Below are positions 1-6,714 of a stretch of DNA of 11,602 bases, piece by piece. Below the pieces are notes generated by a model, which saw only the letters and a program-made list of their open reading frames with translations, was not told where the DNA came from and ran no database searches. Numbering within the stretch: position 1 is the stretch's first letter; every line of letters begins with the position of its first letter. Where the stretch lies: assembly GCA_936931335.1 (NCBI GenBank), contig CAKZIH010000143.1:1-11602 (forward strand), written 5' to 3'. The DNA comes from an uncultured Nostocoides sp. (GTDB taxonomy: Bacteria; Actinomycetota; Actinomycetes; Actinomycetales; Dermatophilaceae). The translations under genes were made by a program, and so were the position numbers.

Positions 1-1
1 A

Positions 2-634
2 GGCGGATTCCGCCAGCAGGGTGGCTTCGGCCAGGGAGGTATGGGCGGTTTCGGCGGGGGCTACGGCGCCCCGCGCGGGCCGCAGCCCGGGCGGGACATC
101 CAGGCCTCGACGACGTTGAGTTTCCACGACGCGGTCACCGGTGCCACGGTGACGCTGAGCGGACTGGACGGCCAGCGGATCACCGCGCGCATACCCGCCG
201 GGGTGAAGGACGGGCAGCGGATCAAGCTGCGCGGCAAGGGCGGCGAGGGCGACCCGGGCGCACCCAAGGGCGACCTGATCCTCACCGTGAAGGTCGACTC
301 GCATCCGGTCTTCGGCCGGGACGGCAACAACCTCACGATCGACCTGCCGGTGACCTTCGCCGAGGCGGCCCTCGGCGCCACCGTGGCCGTGCCCACGCTC
401 GACGGCAAGTCCGTCAAGGTGCGCATCGCCCCGGGGACCCCCTCCGGGCGGGTGCTGCGGGTCAAGGGTCGCGGCGTAGCCACCAAGTCGGCGACCGGCG
501 ACCTGCTGGCCAAGGTCACGGTTGTCGTGCCCGAGAAGCTCTCCGACGAGGCCAAGGCCGCCGTCGAGGTGTTGCGGGCCGACCAGGGCGACGCCGACCC
601 GCGCGCCGACCTCTTTGCCCGGGCGTCGTCGTGA
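2..634 (+). CDS. dnaJ: DnaJ-type co-chaperone, class B (no zinc finger), C-terminal part
   Basis: This is the C-terminal 210 residues of an Hsp40 co-chaperone that hands unfolded substrates to DnaK in the cytoplasm. The frame is open from base 2, so the J domain lies outside the window. Visible first is a Gly/Phe-rich linker (about 30 residues, GGF and GGY repeats). Two beta-sandwich substrate-binding domains follow: CTD-I starts at about base 95 (DIQASTTLSFHDAVTGATV, then RIPAGVKDGQRIKLRGKG), and CTD-II starts at about base 300 (HPVFGRDGNNLTIDLPVTF, EAALGATVAVPTLDG). The zinc finger (four CxxCxGxG motifs) that interrupts CTD-I in canonical DnaJ is absent. That makes this a class-B, CbpA-like protein. 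The overlap with hspR matches the usual actinobacterial dnaK-grpE-dnaJ-hspR order, so dnaK and grpE are expected to the left. An equally fair name is cbpA-like. Confidence 0.93.
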   Translation, partial: GGFRQQGGFGQGGMGGFGGGYGAPRGPQPGRDIQASTTLSFHDAVTGATVTLSGLDGQRITARIPAGVKDGQRIKLRGKGGEGDPGAPKGDLILTVKVDSHPVFGRDGNNLTIDLPVTFAEAALGATVAVPTLDGKSVKVRIAPGTPSGRVLRVKGRGVATKSATGDLLAKVTVVVPEKLSDEAKAAVEVLRADQGDADPRADLFARASS

Positions 635-1074
635 GCTCGCTCTCCGACGTCTTCCACCCCGAGGACCAGACCCCCGTCTTCGTCATCTCGGTGGCGGCGG
701 AGCTGGCCGGTATGCATGCGCAGACCCTGCGCCAGTACGACCGGCTGGGTCTGGTGACGCCCTCCCGTACCCGGGGTGGCGGCCGCCGCTACTCCGCGCG
801 GGATATCGCCACCCTGCGCGAGGTGCAGCGTCTCTCCCAGGAGGAGGGCGTCAGCTTGGCCGGCATCCAGCGGATCATGGAACTGGAGCACCAGGTCGAT
901 GCCCTGCGTGCGCGGGTTGCCGACCTGACCGAGCAACTGCATACGGCGCAATTGCGCAATGGTACCCGCATCTTCGCGGTGGGCACCGCGGGTGAGGCGG
1001 TCATGCTGCGCCCCGGCCAGCGGCCGAGCCGCGGCGGGTCGCAGGCATTGGTCCTCTGGGACCCACGCGACTGA
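631..1074 (+). CDS. hspR: HspR, MerR-family heat-shock repressor
   Basis: This 147-residue protein is an HspR-type repressor, which in actinobacteria shuts off the dnaK operon until heat stress. The MerR winged-helix DNA-binding domain spans about residues 16-84 (FVISVAAELAGMHAQTLRQY, then DRLGLVTPSRTRGGGRRYS). A leucine-rich dimerisation coiled coil follows (about 84-107, ELEHQVDALRARVADLTEQL). The short basic tail is typical of HspR and has no ligand-binding domain or metal-binding cysteines. The GTG start at 631 overlaps the dnaJ TGA by 4 nt (GTGA). No clear Shine-Dalgarno precedes it, so translational coupling is likely. In known systems HspR binds inverted repeats (HAIR) upstream of dnaK with DnaK as co-repressor. 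Those sites would lie outside this window. Confidence 0.93.
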   Translation: MSSLSDVFHPEDQTPVFVISVAAELAGMHAQTLRQYDRLGLVTPSRTRGGGRRYSARDIATLREVQRLSQEEGVSLAGIQRIMELEHQVDALRARVADLTEQLHTAQLRNGTRIFAVGTAGEAVMLRPGQRPSRGGSQALVLWDPRD

Positions 1075-1092
1075 GACTGTTCAGCGACTTAT

Positions 1093-1130
1093 CCGAACGG
1101 GCTGGATGCTTCGGCATCCGGCCCGTTCGG
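1093..1130. terminator. UUCG-tetraloop hairpin between convergent genes
   Basis: Two 17-nt arms (CCGAACGGGCTGGATGC and GCATCCGGCCCGTTCGG) close a 4-nt TTCG loop. They pair fully except for one position, which is a U-G wobble in the plus-strand RNA. The hairpin starts 19 nt after the hspR stop and lies before the stop of the convergent gene at 1201. Neither side has a U-tract, so it resembles the tract-less terminators common in high-GC actinobacteria. It could end both converging transcripts, with the plus strand (dnaJ-hspR) the better candidate. The rest of 1075-1200 shows nothing else. Confidence 0.75.
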
Positions 1131-1200
1131 CTGTCCGCCTCCACCTGGGGTTGCCACCGTCTTGGCCGCGCACTGCCCGGCCGCCCGCTGAATTGACCTG

Positions 1201-2160
1201 CTATTCGGCGCTCACCCGCCCGTATGCCGTGAGCGCCGCGAGATTGCGCACTACCAGCGTGCCGCGCCATTCGGGCTCGGCCACGCGCCATGCCTCGGCG
1301 TGCTCGCCGCCGCCCCAGTTCCAAAATGGCGCCCAGGAACCATCCGGCTCCTGATCGGCGATCGCGGCCTCGAGCGCGCTCTCGATCTCGGACGCAAGGA
1401 CCGGCGCCAGCGGATGGGTCGGGGACGGCGCAATCCAGAGCGGATGGATCCCGTATGTCGTGTACCCGCCCTCGGTGCGCAGCACCCGCTCCGGCAGCAC
1501 CGCGCTCAGATAGTCGACGACCTCGGCGCGAACGTCTGCCGGGGTCGCGGACTCGCCGGCGAAGTGCGCGAGCGCGTCGTGGGCGTTGACCTCCTCCGCG
1601 GCCACCCCCGCGCGCACCACCTGCCGGGTCTGCTCGGTCAACCGGTCGAGCAGTTCCGCGGGCACCGAACCCCCGGCGGCGTGATGACGCCAGAGGTGCG
1701 CGGTGATTGCCACCCCGGGGTTGGCCACGAAGCCGTCGAAGGTCGCCGCGAGCTGCCCCGGTTCGCGTTGGTCCCACCACGGCGCATGGGGGCTTGCCTG
1801 AGCACTGGGCGGCAGGAACGGCCATACGGCCCGGCCCGCGTCATCCTCCTCGACGTGCGCGAGCAGCCAATCGCACGCCTGGGCCACCAGCGGATGGTCG
1901 CCGGGCGCCTCGTGCATCCGGAGAATGTCGAGCGCCGTCAGCGTCGCCAGGACGCTCGCCTCGGGCGCGCGGCAGTCCGACTCCAGCGCCCGCCCAAAAC
2001 CCCCGTCATCGACCTGGAAGTCCCGCAACGCATCGACCAGTTCCTCGATCGACGTCCCATCGAGCAGACATCTCAACCGGGCCCGCGCCAGCGGGCGGGC
2101 GGCGGTGGCGACATACGTCCGGGCCCGGTCCACGGCCGCGGCGGTGAGCATTGACGTCAT
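1201..2160 (-). CDS. Prenyltransferase-like alpha/alpha-toroid protein of unknown function
   Basis: This protein has 319 residues and no signal peptide, so it is probably cytosolic. It resembles actinobacterial proteins annotated as prenyltransferase or squalene-oxidase repeat proteins. QW-like helical repeats are visible: FQVDDGGFGRALESD (about residues 48-62) and EPDGSWAPFW with the following WNWGGG and EAWRVAEPEWRG (about 271-300). The acid motifs of real terpene cyclases (DxDD, DDxxD) are not seen, so I infer the fold but no reaction. Two ATG starts compete. The one at 2160 has a -10-like TAGGGT 8 nt upstream and would be leaderless. The one at 2151 has GAGGT 9 nt upstream. I report the longer form. 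It is convergent with hspR and separated from the MMPL gene by that gene's terminator, so it is likely monocistronic. Confidence 0.8.
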   Translation of the reverse strand: MTSMLTAAAVDRARTYVATAARPLARARLRCLLDGTSIEELVDALRDFQVDDGGFGRALESDCRAPEASVLATLTALDILRMHEAPGDHPLVAQACDWLLAHVEEDDAGRAVWPFLPPSAQASPHAPWWDQREPGQLAATFDGFVANPGVAITAHLWRHHAAGGSVPAELLDRLTEQTRQVVRAGVAAEEVNAHDALAHFAGESATPADVRAEVVDYLSAVLPERVLRTEGGYTTYGIHPLWIAPSPTHPLAPVLASEIESALEAAIADQEPDGSWAPFWNWGGGEHAEAWRVAEPEWRGTLVVRNLAALTAYGRVSAE

Positions 2161-2168
2161 ACCTCGCG

Positions 2169-2174
2169 ACCCTA
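2169..2174 (-). promoter_or_regulatory. -10-like element of the prenyltransferase-like gene
   Basis: Minus-strand TAGGGT (TANNNT pattern) lies 8 nt upstream of the ATG at 2160. No convincing -35 is visible. The spacing would put the transcript start at or next to the ATG, giving a leaderless or nearly leaderless mRNA. The strong GAGGT beside it argues for an SD-led start at 2151 instead, so this is tentative. Confidence 0.35.
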
Positions 2175-2207
2175 GCCACCCCGTCCGACAGCTCGCCCAC
2201 CAGGCAA

Positions 2208-2246
2208 AACGGCCCCACCCCGAAGCGTGTTCGGGGCGGGGCCGTT
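2208..2246 (-). terminator. Rho-independent terminator of the tetR-MMPL operon
   Basis: The hairpin has 17-nt arms (2208-2224 and 2230-2246) and a 5-nt loop. Its one imperfect position is an A-C mismatch in plus-strand RNA but a G-U wobble in minus-strand RNA. On the minus strand the stem runs into GTTTTGCC, a short U-run. It begins 13 nt past the MMPL stop codon. The wobble, the U-run and the position together identify it as the end of the minus-strand operon. It also insulates the next gene downstream. Confidence 0.88.
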
Positions 2247-2259
2247 GTGCCAAGCGGGG

Positions 2260-4830
2260 TTAGGCGGGTTGCGCCTCGGCGGCGGCCACCGGGGCCGGTT
2301 CGGTCGGTGCGGAGTGCACCTGCGGCTTGGGCAGGCTGGTTCCTTCGATGTCCACATTGGGGACCAGGCGATCCAGCCACGCCGGCAGGCGCCAGGCGCG
2401 CTCGCCGAGCAGGTGCATGATCGCCGGGGTCAGCGTCATACGGACCAAGACGGCGTCGACCAGCACACCCACCGCCAGCCCCAGACCGATCGGCCGGATC
2501 ATCGTCAGGTGGGAGAAGACGAACCCACCGAAGACCGAGAACATGATGAGCGCGGCCGCGGTGACCACCTTGGCGCCGTGGCTGAACCCGGTGATCACCG
2601 CGTCGCGAGCCCGCTGGCCGTGGACATAGGACTCCCGCATCCCGGAGACCAGGAACATCTGATAGTCCATCGCCAGGCCGAAGAGCACGCCGATGAGGAT
2701 GATCGGCATGAAGGACAGGATCGGCCCGGGCTGGTTGACGCCGAAGATCGCGGACAGCCATCCCCACTGATAGACGGCCACGGTCACCCCAAACGCCGCG
2801 GCCACCGAGAGCAGGAAGCCCAGGGTCGCCACCACCGGCACCAGCAGCGAGCGGAAGACCAGCATCAGGATGATGAGGGATAGCCCGATGACGGTGATCA
2901 GATAACGCGGGAGGGCATCGCCCAGTCGCTGGGAGATCTCGATATTGGCGACCGTCTGTCCGGTCAGGCCCATCTCGGCACCGGTCTGCGCCGACAGGAA
3001 CTCCATGGTGTTTTGCAGGCCGTGGACCATGTCCACCGTCTCCGCGTCCGCCGGTCCCGAATTGGGGACCACCTGCAGCGCGACCACATCCTTCTCCGGC
3101 GAGATGCCGGCGACGACCACGCCCTTAACGCCCGGCTGGTTGGCCAAGGTGGTGGTCAACTTGCCGGTCAGGCGGTTCATCGCGGTCTCATTGGTGACCG
3201 GCGCCTTGAGGTGCGCGACGGCGAGGACCGGACCGTTCATACCCGGCCCGAAGTTGTCGGCGATCGTCTCGTATGCCGTTGCCGCGGTGCTGCCCTTGGG
3301 CTCCGAGCCACCGTCCGGCAGCCCGAGTCGCAGGGTGGTCGCCGGCCAGGCGAGGACGCCGACCAGGGCGACCACGCCGAGGATGGTGAGCCAGGGGCGG
3401 CGGGTGACCGCACGGGCATACCCGCTGCCGTGCTCCTCTTCGTGCTCCGCCTCGGGGATCGCCCGCGTCGCGTGGTCGCCCGGGGTGGAGTAGCCGGTGT
3501 CGCGCCAGGCTCGCCGGGAGGCGACGCGGGGTCCGATCAGCCGCAGCATGGCCGGGGTGACGGTGATCGCGACCAGCACCGAGACGGCCACGGTGCCGGC
3601 GGCGACCAGGCCCATCTGGGTCAGGATCGGCAGACCCGAGAGCGTCAGCGCGGCCAGGGCGATGACGACCGTGGTGCCCGCGAAGGTGACCGCGCCCCCG
3701 GCCGTGCCCACCGCGGTGGCGATGGAGTCACGCAGGTCCACCCCGTGCAGGTACATCTGCCGATGGCGGTTGACGATGAAGAGCGCGTAATCGATCCCGA
3801 CCGCCAGACCCAGCATCAGCGCCAGCGCCGGGGTCATCTGGTTCATGTCGTAGAAGACGGTCAGCGCCATCGCGCCGGCCAGACCCACACCCACGCCGAT
3901 GACCGCGCCGAGGATCGGCAGCCCGGCGGCCACCAGGGTGCCAAGCATGACGAGCAGGACCACCAGGGCGATGCACAGGCCGATGATCTCGCCCGGCCCG
4001 ACCAGGGAGGTGTTGAGGACGATCTCGGAGGAGTAATAGGCACTCACTCCGGCATCGGCCAAGGCCTTGGTCTGCAGCGGGATCTGGTCGCGCACCTCGA
4101 CGGGGATGGTCGGGGTCGGCTGGTCGAATTGGATCTGGCTGATGGCGACCTTGCCGTTCTCGCTGACCAGACGGGTGCCGCCGGTGGCGCGGAACTGGGA
4201 TTCGCCATCGACATACTTCCGCCAGGCGGCGACCCACTCCTTGTCGCCCTTGGCCCACTCCCGCTCGCCCTTGGCTAGTTGGGCCTTGCCCTCCTCGACC
4301 TGGGCGCGCAGCCCGGCCAGCTCGGGGTCCTTGGGGTTGTCCTTCTCCATGAGCCGGATCAGACCCTCACCCTGGGCGACCTTGCTCGTGGCCTCGTCGA
4401 GCTCAACACGACTGTCGTCGAGCTGCTTGCGCCCGTCGTCGAGCTTGCGCTTGGCCTCGGCGAGTTGGTCCGCCGACTCGTCGATCTGCTTCTGGGTCTC
4501 GAAGGGATTGGTCACCTGGGTGACATGGTCGATGCTCGACCATGCGGTGATGGCGTGCTCGACCGCGGTGCGCTGCTCGGGCGTGAACGTGCCGTTCTCG
4601 CTCTCCAGCACCACGGTGCCGAAGCCACCGCGCAGGTCCGGTATGGCGTCCCCCAGCTCCCCGAGCACGCGCTCGTAGTCGCTGCCGGGGATGGAGAACT
4701 CGTTGGTGGTCGGCCGGCCAAGGGTCAACGCCCCTACGCCGACCAGGGCGAGCATCGCCAACCAGAACGCGAGCACGCGAGGGGCGTGATCGGCGCACCA
4801 GCGGCCGAGGCGGGAAAGCAGCAATGCCAT
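2260..4830 (-). CDS. MMPL-family RND transporter
   Basis: This 856-residue inner-membrane exporter is of the MmpL/RND type, which uses the proton gradient to move lipids or hydrophobic compounds out of the cell. It has two homologous halves. Each has a first membrane helix (about 19-38 and 481-500), a large extracytoplasmic domain, and a block of five more helices (about 281-430 and 640-807). The proton-relay Asp-Tyr pair is present in both: GLAVGIDYALF (D347-Y348) and GLAMDYQMF (D722-Y723). The first external domain carries a charged helical hairpin at about 113-205 with recurring Q/E-L-x3-G units. The tail is Pro/Ala-rich and probably cytosolic. The ATG at 4830 has AGGA 10 nt upstream. The open frame continues to 5268 but only over tetR in another frame. 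The tetR stop lies 35 nt upstream, so the two are probably one operon. The substrate cannot be read from the sequence. Drug or toxic-lipid efflux is plausible given the TetR partner. Confidence 0.93.
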   Translation of the reverse strand: MALLLSRLGRWCADHAPRVLAFWLAMLALVGVGALTLGRPTTNEFSIPGSDYERVLGELGDAIPDLRGGFGTVVLESENGTFTPEQRTAVEHAITAWSSIDHVTQVTNPFETQKQIDESADQLAEAKRKLDDGRKQLDDSRVELDEATSKVAQGEGLIRLMEKDNPKDPELAGLRAQVEEGKAQLAKGEREWAKGDKEWVAAWRKYVDGESQFRATGGTRLVSENGKVAISQIQFDQPTPTIPVEVRDQIPLQTKALADAGVSAYYSSEIVLNTSLVGPGEIIGLCIALVVLLVMLGTLVAAGLPILGAVIGVGVGLAGAMALTVFYDMNQMTPALALMLGLAVGIDYALFIVNRHRQMYLHGVDLRDSIATAVGTAGGAVTFAGTTVVIALAALTLSGLPILTQMGLVAAGTVAVSVLVAITVTPAMLRLIGPRVASRRAWRDTGYSTPGDHATRAIPEAEHEEEHGSGYARAVTRRPWLTILGVVALVGVLAWPATTLRLGLPDGGSEPKGSTAATAYETIADNFGPGMNGPVLAVAHLKAPVTNETAMNRLTGKLTTTLANQPGVKGVVVAGISPEKDVVALQVVPNSGPADAETVDMVHGLQNTMEFLSAQTGAEMGLTGQTVANIEISQRLGDALPRYLITVIGLSLIILMLVFRSLLVPVVATLGFLLSVAAAFGVTVAVYQWGWLSAIFGVNQPGPILSFMPIILIGVLFGLAMDYQMFLVSGMRESYVHGQRARDAVITGFSHGAKVVTAAALIMFSVFGGFVFSHLTMIRPIGLGLAVGVLVDAVLVRMTLTPAIMHLLGERAWRLPAWLDRLVPNVDIEGTSLPKPQVHSAPTEPAPVAAAEAQPA

Positions 4831-4865
4831 GGCTATGAAGTCCTGAGAGTTGGTGGGAGTGTGCG

Positions 4866-5507
4866 TCAGTTGGTGGTGAGTACCGGGCGGGTCGCGCTGT
4901 CGAAGCCACGACGGACGGCACTCAGGCTTTGGGTGAGCAGGGCTCGCAGTTGGGCGACGCTCTCCTCGCTTAGTGAGCCGCCGGTGCGCTGCATCCAGAC
5001 GGTGATCGCGGCGTGGGCGGCGGCGACCACGCCGTTGGCCAGACCGACGGCATAGAGCTCGTCCGAGCCGGCCGGGGTGCGGGTGCGAATGAAGTCGGCG
5101 AGCCAATCGACCCAGCCGCTCTTGGCGGCGTGCAGGATGGCGACGGCGTGCGGGTCGCCGGAGCCGAGGACGCCCAGGCGGGCCAAATGCTCCAGCATCA
5201 ACTGCTCGCCGGGCGCCGTGGCGAGAGCTTCCAAGCTGTCCAGCAGGGAGAGATCCTGCGTGGCGCATTCGGCGATCCGGGTGCTGACCTGCGTGAACAG
5301 ATCGGTAAGCCCGCGCACCAGCACCGATTCCACGCTGGGGAAGTAGTTGAAGAAGGTCCGGCGGGAGACCCCGGCGCGGTCGGCGATGGCATCCGCGGTC
5401 ACTGCGGCTAGGCCGCCCTCGCCCACCAGTTCGTATGCCGCAGCCACCAGAGCGGCTTCGGTCTGGGCCCGCTTGATCTCACGCAGGCCGTGGGTGGGTG
5501 ACGCCAT
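4866..5507 (-). CDS. TetR/AcrR-family transcriptional regulator
   Basis: This 213-residue repressor-type regulator has an N-terminal TetR helix-turn-helix at about residues 16-63 (AALVAAAYELVGEGGLAAVT, then ADAIADRAGVSRRTFFNYFP). The all-helical C-terminal half is the usual ligand-binding and dimerisation domain. Its divergence fits the family and reveals no ligand. I chose the ATG at 5507 because family similarity begins just after it. An in-frame upstream ATG at 5543 would add 12 residues with no TetR character and would run through the putative operator. No good Shine-Dalgarno precedes 5507. The gene sits 35 nt before the MMPL gene on the same strand, so it most likely controls its own operon, with an MMPL substrate as a possible inducer (inference). 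Confidence 0.92.
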   Translation of the reverse strand: MASPTHGLREIKRAQTEAALVAAAYELVGEGGLAAVTADAIADRAGVSRRTFFNYFPSVESVLVRGLTDLFTQVSTRIAECATQDLSLLDSLEALATAPGEQLMLEHLARLGVLGSGDPHAVAILHAAKSGWVDWLADFIRTRTPAGSDELYAVGLANGVVAAAHAAITVWMQRTGGSLSEESVAQLRALLTQSLSAVRRGFDSATRPVLTTN

Positions 5508-5530
5508 ACGGAAACCATGACATACGTGGT

Positions 5531-5558
5531 GCACGGTGTGCAAATTTGCCCGGCGTGC
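5531..5558. promoter_or_regulatory. Imperfect 28-bp dyad, candidate TetR operator
   Basis: The dyad is centred on the perfect 10-bp palindrome GCAAATTTGC (5540-5549). Arms GCACG (5531-5535) and CGTGC (5554-5558) are placed symmetrically outside it, giving 11 of 14 base pairs complementary. It lies 24 bp upstream of the tetR ATG, where the promoter should be. AAATTT is unusually AT-rich for this DNA. Position and symmetry fit an autoregulatory TetR operator. The protein-DNA link is inferred. Confidence 0.55.
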
Positions 5559-5589
5559 AGATGTATGGCGGCTGAACGTATGGTGCGCG

Positions 5590-6270
5590 TCAGCGCGTGG
5601 TGCCCTCGTCGGCGTAGATCACGGTCACCGTGGCGTACCCGAGCTGGCGGCCCAAGGCGGTGAGGAAGTCGCGGCCGTTCTCCCGGGCGGTGTCGCTCAG
5701 GCCGGACTCGGCCGCCGCCTGCTGCAGGGCGCGGACGGCCTCGGCATCGAGGCTCTCGCGCTGGGCCAGCGGGGTCCCGGCGAAGAAGTCGTTGATCCGG
5801 GTGCCCAGGCCGCGCTGCTGGGCGATGATCCGCGATTTGCCCTCGTCGATATTCGGGGAGGTCAACGTGGGCGCGGGGACGGTGATGGTGAGCGTGCTGG
5901 CGGCCTTATCTATGGCGATGTCCTTGTCCGCCAAGCCCTTGAGGTCGATCAGCGCGTCGATGCTGCCCTGATAGATCGCCACCCCGGTGTCGCCATCGAG
6001 CACATCGGGGATGGCCTTGTGGATGCCCAATTCGTCGTACCCGAAATAGACCGGCACCGAGTACGACCCGGTCGCCGCCCGCAGTTCCGCGGTCTTGCGG
6101 ATCTCCAGCAGGGTGGAGTCCCCGGCATCCGGGGTCGGATCGCCGAAGAGCGCGTCGCGGACCTTGACCAGCGAGCCGGCGAAGAGCACCGCGAGTAGGG
6201 CCGCACCCGCCACGATGGCGGCGAGCGGGACCCACGTGCGTTGTCGAGCGGACGCAGCTGTCACGTGCAT
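5590..6270 (-). CDS. Membrane-anchored DUF4230-family protein
   Basis: This 226-residue protein has a short basic N-terminus and one membrane helix at about residues 13-36 (VPLAAIVAGAALLAVLFAGS). The rest is an outward-facing domain matching DUF4230. Recognisable are STLLEIRKTAELRAATGSYS, then VPVYFGYDELG, and a beta stretch STLTITVPAPTLTSPNID. A helical C-terminal region with repeated Ala/Glu follows. The function of DUF4230 is unknown and no catalytic motif stands out. The ATG at 6270 follows a weak GGTGG 7 nt upstream. The next in-frame GTG (6264) is an alternative. The stop is 82 bp from tetR on the same strand, but the dyad between them suggests separate transcription. It is divergent from the small gene at 6306. 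Confidence 0.85.
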   Translation of the reverse strand: MHVTAASARQRTWVPLAAIVAGAALLAVLFAGSLVKVRDALFGDPTPDAGDSTLLEIRKTAELRAATGSYSVPVYFGYDELGIHKAIPDVLDGDTGVAIYQGSIDALIDLKGLADKDIAIDKAASTLTITVPAPTLTSPNIDEGKSRIIAQQRGLGTRINDFFAGTPLAQRESLDAEAVRALQQAAAESGLSDTARENGRDFLTALGRQLGYATVTVIYADEGTTR

Positions 6271-6292
6271 CAGTGAACCACCGCCGTGGGCA

Positions 6293-6298
6293 TACGCT
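6293..6298 (+). promoter_or_regulatory. -10-like element for the small acidic gene
   Basis: TACGCT (TANNNT) lies 7 nt before the GTG at 6306, with no recognisable -35 and no Shine-Dalgarno. This is the arrangement expected for a leaderless transcript. It sits in the 35-bp divergent gap and overlaps a GGCATAC motif (6289-6295), so transcription in the two directions may interfere. Confidence 0.45.
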
Positions 6299-6305
6299 GG
6301 CGGGC

Positions 6306-6587
6306 GTGAGCGAGCACCTGCTGGTCTTCCCCGAGCGCGATGACGCCGAAGAGGTCGCTGAAGAGTTGCGCGAGGAGGGCTTCACCGAGGTCCGGGTCCT
6401 GCGTCAGCCGCTGGCCGGAGAGGACGATCCCGAGGCCGACGAGTGGGCGGTCTATGTCCGGGAGGCGAATATTGCCGACGAGAGCGGCCCGGTCGCCGGC
6501 GGCCTGCGCGCGCGCTTCGAGTCCACCGCCAGCGAGCGCGGCGGGTGGTACGACCCCGAGCCCGAACCGCGCTACGCCACCGACTGA
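6306..6587 (+). CDS. Small acidic protein, possibly RraB-like
   Basis: This 93-residue protein is strongly acidic, with no signal peptide or membrane helix, and is probably cytosolic. The first half reads as a beta-alpha-beta unit: SEHLLVFPERDDAEEVAEEL, then REEGFTEVRVLRQPLAGEDD, then EWAVYVRE. The pattern of a strand, an acidic helix, a strand and a GEDD-x-EWAVYV strand recalls short actinobacterial proteins annotated as RraB-like (ribonuclease E regulator). I hold that assignment weakly. The C-terminal half is low-complexity and ends in an acidic/Pro stretch. The GTG start at 6306 is chosen because conserved-looking sequence begins there and a -10-like box sits 7 nt upstream. An ATG at 6273 would add 11 unlikely residues inside the divergent promoter. 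Confidence 0.72.
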   Translation: MSEHLLVFPERDDAEEVAEELREEGFTEVRVLRQPLAGEDDPEADEWAVYVREANIADESGPVAGGLRARFESTASERGGWYDPEPEPRYATD

Positions 6588-6613
6588 CCGGTCACGTCGC
6601 GCCTGGCTGGAGG

Positions 6614-6644
6614 GCCGGTATGGCGCGGCGCACGGCATACCGGC
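6614..6644. repeat. Inverted repeat with GTATG/CATAC arms in the intergenic gap
   Basis: Perfect 9-bp arms GCCGGTATG (6614-6622) and CATACCGGC (6636-6644) flank a 13-nt GC-rich spacer. It lies 27 nt past the stop of the small gene and about 60 nt before the -10 of the oxidoreductase gene. It could be a terminator (no U-run), a protein-binding site, or two members of the window-wide CATAC motif family. Nothing else is recognised in 6588-6700. Confidence 0.6.
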
Positions 6645-6647
6645 TCG
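6631..6647 (+). repeat. 17-bp direct repeat, copy 1
   Basis: CACGGCATACCGGCTCG here is identical to 8670-8686, which lies inside the sigma gene. This copy is intergenic and contains the right arm of the inverted repeat at 6614-6644. Confidence 0.85.
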
Positions 6648-6702
6648 GTCGGTCCCGGCGGCGTGGGGACAAAGGGCGGTGCGCACGGGCGCGCCCGCTG
6701 CC

Positions 6703-6708
6703 TACGAT
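6703..6708 (+). promoter_or_regulatory. -10-like element for the FAD oxidoreductase
   Basis: TACGAT (TANNNT) lies 6 nt upstream of the GTG at 6715. No Shine-Dalgarno occurs in the gap, which suggests a leaderless message starting on the GTG. No -35 is evident. Confidence 0.5.
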
Positions 6709-6714
6709 GACCCG

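Noticed and set aside
1..634. Canonical zinc-finger DnaJ
   Set aside because: The visible part runs from the G/F linker straight through CTD-I with no cysteines, so the zinc finger is absent.
61..951. A 296-codon minus-strand frame opposite dnaJ-hspR
   Set aside because: It is a shadow of clearly conserved genes, with no recognisable domain and biased composition.
4831..5268. Upstream extension of the MMPL frame (1002 codons in all)
   Set aside because: The extra 146 codons overlap tetR in another frame and read as low-complexity Arg/Pro sequence. MMPL similarity begins at the ATG at 4830.
6340..6714. Upstream extension of the oxidoreductase frame
   Set aside because: It overlaps the small acidic gene in another frame and has no domain character. 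The GTG at 6715 has a -10-like box at leaderless spacing.
6600..6714. Remnant of a sigma-factor gene in the spacer
   Set aside because: Only about a dozen residues (TAYRLGRSRRR) resemble sigma region 2. No other sigma region is visible and the match rests mainly on one shared 17-mer, so it is kept only as a note under the repeat finding.
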